DNA of 37,233 nucleotides from contig MPMP01000048.1 of the NCBI GenBank assembly GCA_002238565.1, positions 1 to 37,233 on the forward strand. Reading direction: 5' to 3'. Each line of letters begins with the position of its first letter. Position 1 is the first letter of the stretch. Below, piece after piece: positions 1 through 7,298 of the stretch. Below the pieces are notes generated by a model. That model did no database searches and had not been told where the DNA came from. It worked only from the letters and a program-made list of their open reading frames with translations. Source of the stretch: Albidovulum sp. bin36. GTDB taxonomy: Bacteria; Pseudomonadota; Alphaproteobacteria; Rhodobacterales; Rhodobacteraceae. The position numbers and the translations under genes are program-made.

Positions 1-404
1 TAAATGCCCGCGCAGGACCCGGAGCGGGCCACGCCGTCGTCGAAACGCTTCCTGCCGGAACCCTCGTCGCGGAGATCGATCGGGAAGGAAATTGGAGCCG
101 GATCAGAACGCCGGGCGGCAGCATCGCATTCGCGCACAACGGATTTCTGGTTCCAGCCGAGCCGGCCGAAGCGGTCCCTGCCAAACCCGAATTAATCGCG
201 AATGGCGATTGGCGCGTTCGGGACGGCTACAACCTAAATGCCCGCGCAGGACCCGGAGCGGGCCACGCCGTCGTCGAAACGCTTCCTGCCGGAACCCTCG
301 TCGCGGAGATCGATCGGGAAGGAAATTGGAGCCGGATCAGAACGCCGGGCGGCAGCATCGCCTTCGCGCACAACGGATTTCTGGTCCCAGCCGAGCCGAC
401 GGAA
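1..404 (+). repeat. In-frame 234-bp tandem duplication of SH3 module
   Basis: Bases 1-164 recur at 235-398 with an offset of exactly 234 bp (78 codons). I see only two differences over 164 bases, at 128/362 and 152/386, and both are synonymous (Ala and Val codons). After that the linkers diverge. The third SH3-like module around 470-560 is much more divergent. This points to a recent duplication or gene conversion within the gene. Confidence 0.9.
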
Positions 405-2852
405 ACGGCACCTGCGAAACACGACGAAAACCGGTCGAGCTCCGGGAGCGTCCCCGGCGGCCGCGACCTAAATGTTCGCGCCAAGCCTAGTCCTGAGCGC
501 GCCGTCGTCGAGAAACCTGGCCGCGCCGAATTGTCGAGCAGAATTAGAGTTACTGGCGGTCGCGTCGCATCCGCTCCCAGCGAAAGCCAACTTCCGTTCG
601 AACCTGTCGAAGAAACCTCTTCGGTCCAGCGCTCTTCGCCAATCTGGCACCCCTTGCTGCAGCTAGGGCATGCGGGCGAAATCTCAAGCGTCGCTTTTAG
701 CCCCGACGGAGGCATCGTCGCTACGGGTGGAAGTAGCGATGGCACGGCGCGGCTCTGGGATGCCGCTACCAGTCGCGAACTGCGCAGGCTCGAAGGACAT
801 ATTGGTGGCGTACAGAGCGTAGCTTTCAGTCCCGACGGCACCATCGTCGCTACAGGCGGGAGTAACGACGGCAGAGCGCGGCTCTGGGATGCCGCTACCG
901 GTCGCGAATTGCGCAGTTTAAACACAGCTGGCAGCGCGGTTTTAAGCATAGACTTTAGCCCCGACGGCAGCATCGTTGCCACCGGGTCGGGAAGTCTCAC
1001 GCAATACTCGGCAATCGGCAAGGCGCAGCTCTGGGATATCGCAAGCGGCAGCAATCTGCGCAATCTCGGCGCTCAGGCGGACAACGGAAGCGTAAATAGC
1101 GTGGCGTTCAGCCCTGAGGGCACCAGGGTCGTTACCGGGCATTGGAACGGCGCAGTGCGGCTCTGGGATACAGCCAGCGGACGCGAGTTGCACAGATTTG
1201 TTGGGCACGATTACTGGGTATCAAGCATTGCGTTCAGAAACGACGGCAATGCCGTTGCAACGGGATCCTGGGACGGAACGGTAAGGATTTGGGACTTCGT
1301 TGGCAATCGCGAGCAAAATAATCTCAAGCGCCATGGCGACGGAGTATCGAGCGTAGCGTTCAATCCGGACGGACGCACCGTTGCAATTGGACTATTCGAC
1401 GGCACGGCACAGCTCTGGGACCTAGCCGGCGAACGAACTTTGCGCGAGCTCAAGGGGCACAAGAATTCAGTTTCTAGCATCGCGTACAATCCCAATGGCA
1501 GCTACGTAGTAACGGGATCAAACGACGGCACGGCGAGATTGTGGGATGCCGAGGACGGGAACGAGCTTCTTAGGTTCGAAAGCCATGCAGTCAATGTAGC
1601 CGGCATCGCGTTCAGCCCCGACGGCCGCATCATCGCAACAGGATCGGACCATGGCACGACGCGGCTCTGGGATCTCGTCGGCGGGCGGGCGCTTCGCGAT
1701 CTAGAGGGGCACAATGGTCGGGTATCAAGCATAGCGTTCAGCCCGGACGGTCGCTCCATCTCTACCGGATCCAGCGACAACACTGTGCGATTATGGGACT
1801 TTTCGAGCGGGCGCGTGCTGCATCAGCTCTCGGTTCATGAAGGCGAAGTTCACAGCGTTGCATTCAGCCCCGACGGCAAGACTTTAGCTACGGGAGCTAA
1901 AGACGGCACGGTGCGCATTTGGGACGCTTCAAGCGGGCGCGAGATTCGCAAATTCGAGATGCAAGAGTACGAAGTTTATAGCGTTGCGTTCAGCCCCGAC
2001 GGACGCATTGTCGCTACGGGTACGCACGAGGTACGGCTTTGGGATGTCGCGAGCGGACGCATGCTGCGCAAGCTCGAGGCGAATCAGGATTTTCCGATTG
2101 CAAGCCTGAATTTCAGTCCGGACGGCAGCACCGTCGCGGCCGGCACCAGCTTTACCGCTTCGTCGATTTCGACAATGGGCGCAGTATTGCTTTTTGACGC
2201 AGCTAGCGGGCGCGTGTTGAACACGCTTAAATTGGATAGCACCGCCAATAATCTGTTCTTTAGCGCCGAGTTCAGCCCTGATGGTCGAATAATTGCGACA
2301 GGATCGCAGATAGGGCGGCTTTGGGACATTTCCAACATCTCTAACGGGCGCGCGCTGTACAAGCTTGAGGGGCATGCCGGCGGCGTGGGAAGCGTCGCAT
2401 TCAGCCCCGACGGCCTGCTTATCGCGACAGGAGGACGAATTGACGGAACTTTGCGTCTTTGGAACGCGGCTACAGGCCACGAACTCGCGCAAATTGCAGC
2501 CTTTACAGACAAGTCGTGGGCTATACTGACTAAAGAGGGATTTTTTAACGCATCGGAAGGCGGGGAGCGGCATGTCAATTTAGCGCGGGGATTCGAAGCC
2601 CTTTCCGGCGACCAAGTCTATGAAACCCTGGCTAGGCCGGATCTCGTGCGCGAAGCGCTTGCCGGCGACCCGGACGGCAAAGTGGCCGCTGCCGCCGAAA
2701 GCCTGGATTTAGAGAAAGTGCTCGCCGCCGGATTGCCGCCGCCCGCACTCGCGCCGGATACCCTGGAAGGCAGCGCAGCGGACGACGGCATCGGCGCAAT
2801 GCAAGCGAAAGTGAGGACTGCGGTGGAATCGGGCAAATCCAATGGCGAATGA
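1..2852 (+). CDS. SH3/WD40 repeat protein, 5' end outside window
   Basis: The reading frame is open from the first base (first full codon at 3) to a TGA at 2850-2852, so the start lies upstream and about 949 residues are visible. In order it has two nearly identical SH3-like segments (about residues 1-55 and 79-133, motif LNARAGPG), a weaker third (DLNVRAKP), then 14 WD40 repeats from about 660 to 2505 nt, most with the pattern VAFSPDG...ATGS.DGT.RLWD. Fourteen blades would make two seven-bladed propellers. The tail (LTKEGFFNASEGG, then ARPDLVREALAGDP) resembles the segment after WD repeats in bacterial caspase-family proteins, so a caspase or other effector domain may lie upstream. Such proteins are scaffolds for protein contacts; the partner is unknown. 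An ATG or TTG inside the frame need not be the true start. Confidence 0.85.
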   Translation, partial: NARAGPGAGHAVVETLPAGTLVAEIDREGNWSRIRTPGGSIAFAHNGFLVPAEPAEAVPAKPELIANGDWRVRDGYNLNARAGPGAGHAVVETLPAGTLVAEIDREGNWSRIRTPGGSIAFAHNGFLVPAEPTETAPAKHDENRSSSGSVPGGRDLNVRAKPSPERAVVEKPGRAELSSRIRVTGGRVASAPSESQLPFEPVEETSSVQRSSPIWHPLLQLGHAGEISSVAFSPDGGIVATGGSSDGTARLWDAATSRELRRLEGHIGGVQSVAFSPDGTIVATGGSNDGRARLWDAATGRELRSLNTAGSAVLSIDFSPDGSIVATGSGSLTQYSAIGKAQLWDIASGSNLRNLGAQADNGSVNSVAFSPEGTRVVTGHWNGAVRLWDTASGRELHRFVGHDYWVSSIAFRNDGNAVATGSWDGTVRIWDFVGNREQNNLKRHGDGVSSVAFNPDGRTVAIGLFDGTAQLWDLAGERTLRELKGHKNSVSSIAYNPNGSYVVTGSNDGTARLWDAEDGNELLRFESHAVNVAGIAFSPDGRIIATGSDHGTTRLWDLVGGRALRDLEGHNGRVSSIAFSPDGRSISTGSSDNTVRLWDFSSGRVLHQLSVHEGEVHSVAFSPDGKTLATGAKDGTVRIWDASSGREIRKFEMQEYEVYSVAFSPDGRIVATGTHEVRLWDVASGRMLRKLEANQDFPIASLNFSPDGSTVAAGTSFTASSISTMGAVLLFDAASGRVLNTLKLDSTANNLFFSAEFSPDGRIIATGSQIGRLWDISNISNGRALYKLEGHAGGVGSVAFSPDGLLIATGGRIDGTLRLWNAATGHELAQIAAFTDKSWAILTKEGFFNASEGGERHVNLARGFEALSGDQVYETLARPDLVREALAGDPDGKVAAAAESLDLEKVLAAGLPPPALAPDTLEGSAADDGIGAMQAKVRTAVESGKSNGE

Positions 2853-2877
2853 ATTGCATCCCACAGGGCATCTAATA

Positions 2878-3829
2878 CCAATGCAAGTAATTGCTGACTC
2901 GCGAACATTATAAGAGCTTTTTTGTGGACATCGACATCTAGACGTGGCGGCGACATACGGGGTGCAGTCTATGCCGTCTTCCCGTATGTTGCGGATTGAA
3001 AATTTAACAACATGGAGGAAGCCATGCCGAACAGCGTCGCAATCACGAACACCGACCACACGGCGGAGGGCCTAAAGGCACTGGCCGCCAGATGCAAGGA
3101 CAAGAACCAGTCCCGGCGCCTGCGGGCGATCGCCAGGGTGATAGAGGGCGAGCACACCCGCGCGGAAATCGCGCGGCAGGCCTGCGTCGACCGTCAGACG
3201 CTATGCGACTGGGTAAACAGATACAACGCCCGGGGCGCGGACGGCCTGAAGGACATTCAGCGCAGCGGGCGGCCGCCAAAGCTGAACGCCGCGCAGCGCG
3301 CCGAGGTCCGGCGCTGGCTGGAGGAGGGTCCGGCGGCGGGGGTGCCGTCCTGGACCATCGTCCTGGTCCGGGAGCGGATCGCGGAGGTTTTCAAGGTAAC
3401 GCTGTCGATGGAAGCGGTCCGCACCCTGATGCACTCGCGGGGCTTTTGGAAGCTTTAGCCGCGACCGGTCCATCCCAATGCCGATCCGCAGAAGCAGGAG
3501 AAATTTCGTTAGGACTTCAAGACCCTGGTGGCATCGGCCCTGCCGGAGGGCATCGATCTGGCCAGCGTCTGCTTGTGCTTCCAGGACGAGGCGAGAAGAA
3601 TCGGGTAGAAGGGCATGCCGGCACGGGTCCGAGCGCTGCGCGGCACCCGCCCGCGGGTCCCGCTGGACCACAGGTACGGGTACTGCCACCTGGTCTCCGC
3701 CATATTTCCGGAGGCCGGCGTAGCGGTCGGCCACATCTGCGACCGGGCCAACACCGACGAGATGAACCGGCACCTGCTGAACATCGCGGCGTCGGTTCCC
3801 GCTGGCCGAGCAGGGGCATCCCCCGCGCC
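2878..3829 (+). mobile_element. Decayed IS630-type element, copy 1
   Basis: The left end is set by comparison with a second copy at 5843: both become alike at TA followed by CCAATGCAAGTAATTGC, and IS630 elements insert at TA. The copies share a leader of about 145 bp and the start of the transposase gene. The right end is lost: transposase homology stops near 3829, where sequence of a Sel1-repeat gene begins. The element starts 25 bp after the WD40 gene's stop codon. Confidence 0.75.
3024..3829 (+). pseudogene. IS630 transposase pseudogene, copy 1
   Basis: The ATG at 3024 follows a GGAGG at 3014. The first 144 codons are open and encode a helix-turn-helix transposase N-terminus (LRAIARVIEGEHTRAEIARQ, then the SGRPPKL linker). 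The same frame then meets TAG at 3456-3458, 3510-3512 and 3606-3608, yet the flanking residues remain IS630-like throughout, including the first catalytic Asp in CFQDEAR and later DHRYGYCHLVSAIFPEAG. The part carrying the second and third acidic residues is absent. Copy 2 reads RIGQKGM where this copy reads RRIG-stop-KGM, so this copy also gained three bases. It cannot encode an active enzyme. Neighbouring intact genes also end in TAG, so amber recoding is not a good explanation. Confidence 0.85.
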
Positions 3830-4039
3830 CAGTTCAACCTGAGGCTTATGTATGAACAGGGTAAAGGAGTGATCGAGGATTTCGTGACCGCCTATGCCTA
3901 GTTTAATCTCGCAGTGGCACAAAGCAATAAAAATGCAAGAGAAGGCCGAGAGGCAATTCGAGGTCTAATGACACGCAACAAGATCGCCGAGGCACAGAAG
4001 CTCAGCAGCGATTTGGACGCACAAATTAGGGGACACTGA
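3830..4039 (+). pseudogene. Sel1-repeat protein C-terminal remnant
   Basis: Frame 3830 reads QFNLRLMYEQGKGVIEDF, a typical Sel1-like repeat (NLGxMYxxGxGVxxD), continues VTAYA, meets TAG at 3899-3901, and resumes FNLAVAQSNKNAREGREAI to a TGA at 4037-4039. The usual residue at the stop position is Trp, so a TGG to TAG change is likely. The KIAEAQKLS stretch near the end is also typical of the last Sel1 repeat in proteobacterial proteins. The 5' part is missing and abuts the broken IS630 copy, so the gene was probably cut by an insertion or deletion. Confidence 0.65.
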
Positions 4040-4063
4040 AAGATCTTTCATGGAGAATTGCGC

Positions 4064-4204
4064 ATGTCTGGTGTGCCGAAAAACACGGGACAAGTGATTA
4101 TCATGGCACTCGGAGATATCAGACGAGCCGATGTGGAGGAAGTCATGAAGGTTTTCGACGCATACCCGCTTGAGGATTTGTTGAAGACGGCGTTATCGCA
4201 CTGA
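4064..4204 (+). CDS. Possible 46-residue protein, unknown
   Basis: A short frame begins ATG TCT GGT after a GGAG at 4052-4055 and ends at TGA 4202-4204. It reads MSGVPKNTGQVIIMALGDI, then a predicted acidic helix (ADVEEVMKVFDAYPLEDLL). I do not recognise it. It lies between a Sel1 remnant and a recombinase remnant, so it may be a fragment of something larger rather than a gene. An internal ATG would give 33 residues. Confidence 0.2.
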   Translation: MSGVPKNTGQVIIMALGDIRRADVEEVMKVFDAYPLEDLLKTALSH

Positions 4205-4377
4205 AGACATAGAAGACCAGCTCGCCTGCGGCCGATGTCGTGTCGATTTGCTCTTCAAGACTGACCAGGTGAATGCCCCCAACTCTTGCGATCCTAGACG
4301 ACCTCGATCAATTCCTTCAAGGACCGGCCAAGGTGCTCCAGGCGGGTGACGCACAGGCTGTCGCCAGGCCGGGTGAA
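4205..4377 (-). pseudogene. Serine recombinase (resolvase) remnant
   Basis: Read on the minus strand from 4377, one frame gives DSLCVTRLEHLGRSLKELIE, the conserved middle of resolvase/invertase catalytic domains (normally V.RLDRLGRSLKDLI). It meets TAG at 4297-4295. From about 4285 another frame continues VSLEEQIDTTSAAGELVF, which is the next block of the same domain (SL.E.IDT.SA.G.L.F). The domain is therefore frameshifted, and it lacks both the N-terminal catalytic serine region and the DNA-binding C-terminus. It is a relic of a transposon or integrating element in this island. Confidence 0.75.
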
Positions 4378-4386
4378 GTTTCGTGG

Positions 4387-4896
4387 TTAGCCTTGGACAT
4401 GACGTGCCACGAGGAGACCGGCTAGAAAAGCATCTGCCTGGGGCGTCCTGCGAATGGAATTCCAGTCAACAAGCGCCTTGGCAGCGAGTCCATGGTAATC
4501 GAGCACTTCCTGCCGCTGAAAGAGACGGTATGCATTGTAGTCGGCTTGATGCCGCGCTTCCTGAAGTTCAACAAATGCTGTTGCGATTCCGATGAGAAAG
4601 GGATCAAGCGGAGTATCCTCGAATGCAAGAGCAAGTTTGCGAGGAGGCTTTTCACTGGCCAAGGATTTGCAAACTTCCCGCATATCGGAGTGACGAAAGG
4701 CCCTGGAGACGCATTGGCGAAGGGCGTTTCTATTTCCCCGGGAAATCAACATGCACGTGGCTTCGTCGACCAAGAGGTGAAAAAGTGCATAGTAGGACGC
4801 TGATATAGCGCGGCGCAGGCTGGCTTGGGCAGGTCGCTTCGGTTCCTTGGTAGCGAGGAGATGAGCCTGCTTGAGGAGGTCTGCGTGGAGGCTCAA
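4387..4896 (-). CDS. Probable HEPN-domain protein
   Basis: This 169-residue protein begins at a TTG (4896-4894) that overlaps the upstream gene's TGA by four bases (TTGA), so it is probably translated by coupling; no later Met fits before residue 49. An all-helical pattern with RRAISASYYALFHLLVDEA near residues 28-46 is characteristic of HEPN-like proteins. ARHQADYN follows at 114-121, and an R-x6-H arrangement (Arg128, His135) could be the HEPN nuclease motif, though I am not sure. HEPN proteins are often toxins or RNases of toxin-antitoxin and defence systems. Two small genes lie directly upstream in the same operon. A recombinase remnant begins about 10 bases past its stop codon. Confidence 0.55.
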   Translation of the reverse strand: MSLHADLLKQAHLLATKEPKRPAQASLRRAISASYYALFHLLVDEATCMLISRGNRNALRQCVSRAFRHSDMREVCKSLASEKPPRKLALAFEDTPLDPFLIGIATAFVELQEARHQADYNAYRLFQRQEVLDYHGLAAKALVDWNSIRRTPQADAFLAGLLVARHVQG

Positions 4897-5348
4897 CGCT
4901 GCTTGCCCATTTCAGCTTCGGTTTTGAAGCTGACGTAAACCCAGATCGGGATATCACTGCGTTTACGGATATAGTTAAAAACTACATTTCTGATACTTAT
5001 GCGGGTATCGAGATCAGTTGTCTCGTCGGGGAGGACGGCCCATACCCAGACAGCGGGTTCGTCCGTAGAGTCGACACCGGTTTGGACAATCCAGTTGGAA
5101 ACGTCGGCCGGTAGCGGCGGCAATTCAGCAAGGATAGAACGGATTTTGGTCTCGTCAGATTGCATGGCAGTGTTGTCCGGAATTAGTGTGCGTCTTTGTA
5201 GAGGCTTGGTCCCGCCACCCACTCGTTGGCCTTGTGTGGATGCACCGGAAAATGAGCTACTATAGTTCTTCTTGAGCTCTCCCCCACTGCCGCTGGATGC
5301 AGAGGCTGATGGAAACTCCCTAATTTCTTTGCGCCTAGCCGATGGCAT
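4893..5348 (-). CDS. Uncharacterised protein, middle gene of HEPN operon
   Basis: I do not recognise this 151-residue protein. The ATG at 5348-5346 has AGGAG seven bases upstream and sits one base after the previous gene's stop, which fixes the start better than the in-frame Met at codon 62 (5165). Residues 1-60 are polar, low in complexity and rich in Ser and Gly, probably disordered. From about residue 62 a compact domain follows: KIRSILAELPPLPADVSNW, DEPAVWVWAVLPDE, and IPIWVYVSFKTEAE. The alternating beta strands look like a small alpha/beta fold. The stop codon overlaps the start of the HEPN gene. Its position suggests an antitoxin, chaperone or partner of the HEPN protein, which is inference from context only. 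Confidence 0.6.
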   Translation of the reverse strand: MPSARRKEIREFPSASASSGSGGELKKNYSSSFSGASTQGQRVGGGTKPLQRRTLIPDNTAMQSDETKIRSILAELPPLPADVSNWIVQTGVDSTDEPAVWVWAVLPDETTDLDTRISIRNVVFNYIRKRSDIPIWVYVSFKTEAEMGKQR

Positions 5349-5349
5349 A

Positions 5350-5625
5350 TCAGCTCTCCTGCTGTCCGTTGTTGTCCTGTGAAACACCATGGTCTGCCAA
5401 GAGGTGATCGATCAGTTCTCTCAACTCGACAAGGTCTGATGTGTGCATGGCAATTAGCGTGTGAAACAAAATCTCACCGTCTTTCAAGATCTGGTCCCCG
5501 AAGTATATCCGAGACATTGATGGGCCAACGAACATGTGAAACCTATTCGAAAAATGGGGGGCCAAGTTCCCGAAATCGCTATGATCCAGTATCTTCGTCT
5601 CTTCTGTCTCTTGCTCGTGATTCAT
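5350..5625 (-). CDS. Small protein, possibly DUF3467-like
   Basis: This frame encodes 91 residues from an ATG at 5625 and ends at TGA 5352-5350, one base before the next ATG. The centre reads HFSNRFHMFVGPSMSRIYFG, then ILFHTLIAMHTSDLVELREL and an acidic helix. The layout (N-x-F strand, R-x-x-FG strand, then a helix after HTSD) resembles small DUF3467-type proteins, but the match is weak. No strong ribosome-binding site precedes it. A 30-codon frame (5714-5622) overlaps its start in an ATGA arrangement and could provide coupling. It appears to be the first gene of the three-gene operon. Confidence 0.5.
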   Translation of the reverse strand: MNHEQETEETKILDHSDFGNLAPHFSNRFHMFVGPSMSRIYFGDQILKDGEILFHTLIAMHTSDLVELRELIDHLLADHGVSQDNNGQQES

Positions 5626-5842
5626 TGGTGCCGCCGCTGGTTCGAGTGTCTCCGTATCCTTTCACACTCAGCATCCAAGCGCCAACTTGCTTTGCGGCCT
5701 CGGGTTTTACGCATGAGTTAAACGGTAAGGGGTCGGAAGGGATGTAACTGGCCGGATGTGTGTTGACATAAACCTTGGCTGTCCTGTTCCGGCCACATTT
5801 CTATAGGCGTTTTATGTCACTTTCCGAGCAATTCACCTCATA

Positions 5843-6216
5843 CCAATGCAAGTAATTGCCGACTCGCGAACATTATAAGAGCTTTTTTTGTGAACATCGA
5901 CATCTAGACGAGGCGGCGACATGCGGGGAGCAGTCGGCGCCGCCTTCCCGTATGTTGCGGATTGAGAAATTAACAACATGGAGGAAGCCATGCCGAACAG
6001 CGTCGCAATCACGAACACCGACCACACGGCGGAGGGCCTAAAGGCACTGGCCGGCAGATGCAAGGACAAGAACCAGCCCCGGCGCCTGCGGGCGATCGCC
6101 AGGGTGATGGAGGGCGAGCACGCCCGCACGGAGATCGCTCGGCAGGCCTGCGTCTGCTTGTGTTTCCAGGACGAGGCGAGAATCGGGCAGAAGGGCATGC
6201 TGGCACGGGTCTGGGC
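5843..6216 (+). mobile_element. IS630-type element, copy 2, internally deleted
   Basis: This copy repeats the left end of copy 1 (TA, then CCAATGCAAG at 5843) with some point differences. Its transposase frame starts at 5990. After the codons for RQACV it jumps to CLCFQDEARIGQKGM, which in copy 1 lies 381 bp further on. Both breakpoints in copy 1 carry GCGTC (3184-3188 and 3565-3569), so the deletion probably arose between short repeats. At 6217 the element is cut by the end of an IS4-type element. Confidence 0.8.
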
Positions 6217-6292
6217 CTTTCATCCGTACACAGCTAACTCAGATCATGCCGTAGTTACGCCAAGCTCTGAAATCTTCGACGAACAAAAATAG
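5990..6292 (+). pseudogene. IS630 transposase pseudogene, copy 2
   Basis: The frame begins MPNSVAITNTDHTAEGLKAL as in copy 1 and keeps the helix-turn-helix half. Removal of exactly 127 codons leaves the frame open into the first Asp block. The last 25 or so codons (after LARVWA) are not transposase at all: they are antisense to the inverted repeat and 3' end of an IS4-type element. The 100-residue product would have no catalytic core. It might still bind the element's ends, since the DNA-binding half is mostly kept. Confidence 0.75.
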
Positions 6293-6478
6293 CAGCATGT
6301 GGCCGTCCCAGAGTTTTTTGGTTCCCGGTGTCGGCTGCCGCTTTCTGGGGATGAATCCGGCGAGGCGGGCCGTGTTGACCGCGAATCTCGCCATCATCTG
6401 GTTCGGGTCGGGCGGGCCGCGCTACCTCTGGCGGTTCGGCTTGGACATGTGAACGGCCGGATCCTTGATCTCGTCCAT
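6217..6478 (-). pseudogene. IS4/Tn5-type transposase 3' remnant
   Basis: On the minus strand 6478-6239 encodes MDEIKDPAVHMSKPN, a TAG, then GPPDPNQMMARFAVNTARLA and a C-terminus ending WRNYGMI with TGA at 6241-6239. It is clearly homologous to the last 80 or so residues of the transposase at 8002-9630, with many amino acid differences. Bases 6217-6240 match the right inverted repeat of that element (CTTT.CATCCGT.C.CAG). Upstream of 6478 the similarity ends abruptly. This is the tail of a related but distinct element, inserted into IS630 copy 2. Confidence 0.8.
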
Positions 6479-6818
6479 ATTGACTCTTGTCTTCGCAGGA
6501 TCGTCCACCTGGCCGTCATTGGCCTGGCTAGTCAGGGATCGCCGTCAGTGCAGGCATGGCGCCTTTCCGGCGCATGGATCGGATGATACAACGTGATTGT
6601 TCCCGCCGTAACCCATGGCTCCTGACGCTGTCCCGGCAACATCGCGTACGGCCTTCGGTGGCGAGGGTAAAGCCGCACGCAAATTCCATCATAAACCGTG
6701 AACGCTACTCCTTTAAATAGCGTGAATGTGCATAACAGGCCGTGATCGTGCGGATGATTCCAGACCAATCTTGAGCCGACCTTGGATACCTGGCTGGAGT
6801 GTCTCCACCCCTCGCGGG
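6479..6818. other. Intergenic stretch, no gene recognised
   Basis: About 340 bases between the IS4 remnant and the toxin gene. I see no frame with recognisable protein motifs on either strand and no clear terminator. It may hold the rest of the DNA that was broken when the IS4 remnant was truncated. Confidence 0.5.
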
Positions 6819-7298
6819 TCAACGCAGTCCACAGGCGATTACTTCCCCGACTGCCAGGTCCTGCCTCGATGCGATCGTCAACGAGGCCCAGTCGCCGGGC
6901 GGATGTCCCCGCGCGAGCATCCCGGCGAAGTCCGTGTTCGGATCGGTCCTGGTCCCGGAGGAACGCAGCGTGGATCGGTCGTTGACCCACGCGTAGACGA
7001 TTGCCTTCGCCCTGGCATCGTTCCAGAAGAACAATCGGAACCGTCTGCCGATTCTGGCGCGCCGCCAATGGCGGTAGCGCGGGCCGAGCGTGCCGCCCTG
7101 GCGGTACTCGTCCCGGGATGGATCCTGCGGAATGACTTCCAGCATCAGCCGGCTCAGCGCGCGGAACAGCTTGACGTTCGCATTCGATGAGAACCCCGCC
7201 GGATCGCTTCGTTGTGCGCGTTGGACCGCGTCGTGGAGCTTGCGCTGCTGGTCGATCAGGCAATCGTGAAACAGCAGCGTCCATCCGTGGCGCCGCAT
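6819..7298 (-). CDS. yhaV: YhaV-family toxin
   Basis: This 159-residue protein has the features of YhaV, the RelE-fold ribonuclease of the PrlF/YhaV type II toxin-antitoxin system. It shows GWTLLFHDCLIDQ at the N-terminus, then SNANVKLFRALSRLMLEVIP, QDPSRDEYRQGGTLGPRYRH, RFRLFFWNDARAKAIVYAWV and the NDRSTLRSSG.RTD block. YhaV cleaves RNA and is neutralised by PrlF. The ATG shares its A with the TGA of the upstream antitoxin gene, so the two are translationally coupled. The length is normal for the family and I see no damage. It lies in an IS-rich island, the usual setting for mobile toxin-antitoxin pairs. Confidence 0.88.
   Translation of the reverse strand: MRRHGWTLLFHDCLIDQQRKLHDAVQRAQRSDPAGFSSNANVKLFRALSRLMLEVIPQDPSRDEYRQGGTLGPRYRHWRRARIGRRFRLFFWNDARAKAIVYAWVNDRSTLRSSGTRTDPNTDFAGMLARGHPPGDWASLTIASRQDLAVGEVIACGLR

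Noticed and set aside
227..1063. Long open frame on the minus strand opposite the SH3/WD40 gene
   Set aside because: Its sequence is a mirror of the repeats (recurring PSGLKA-type words) and has no independent motif; the plus frame carries clear SH3 and WD40 patterns.
3456..3901. Amber (TAG) recoding as an explanation for in-frame stops
   Set aside because: Intact conserved genes in the window (smpB, dapA, slt, pckA) end in TAG, and the broken genes also lack ends or domains.
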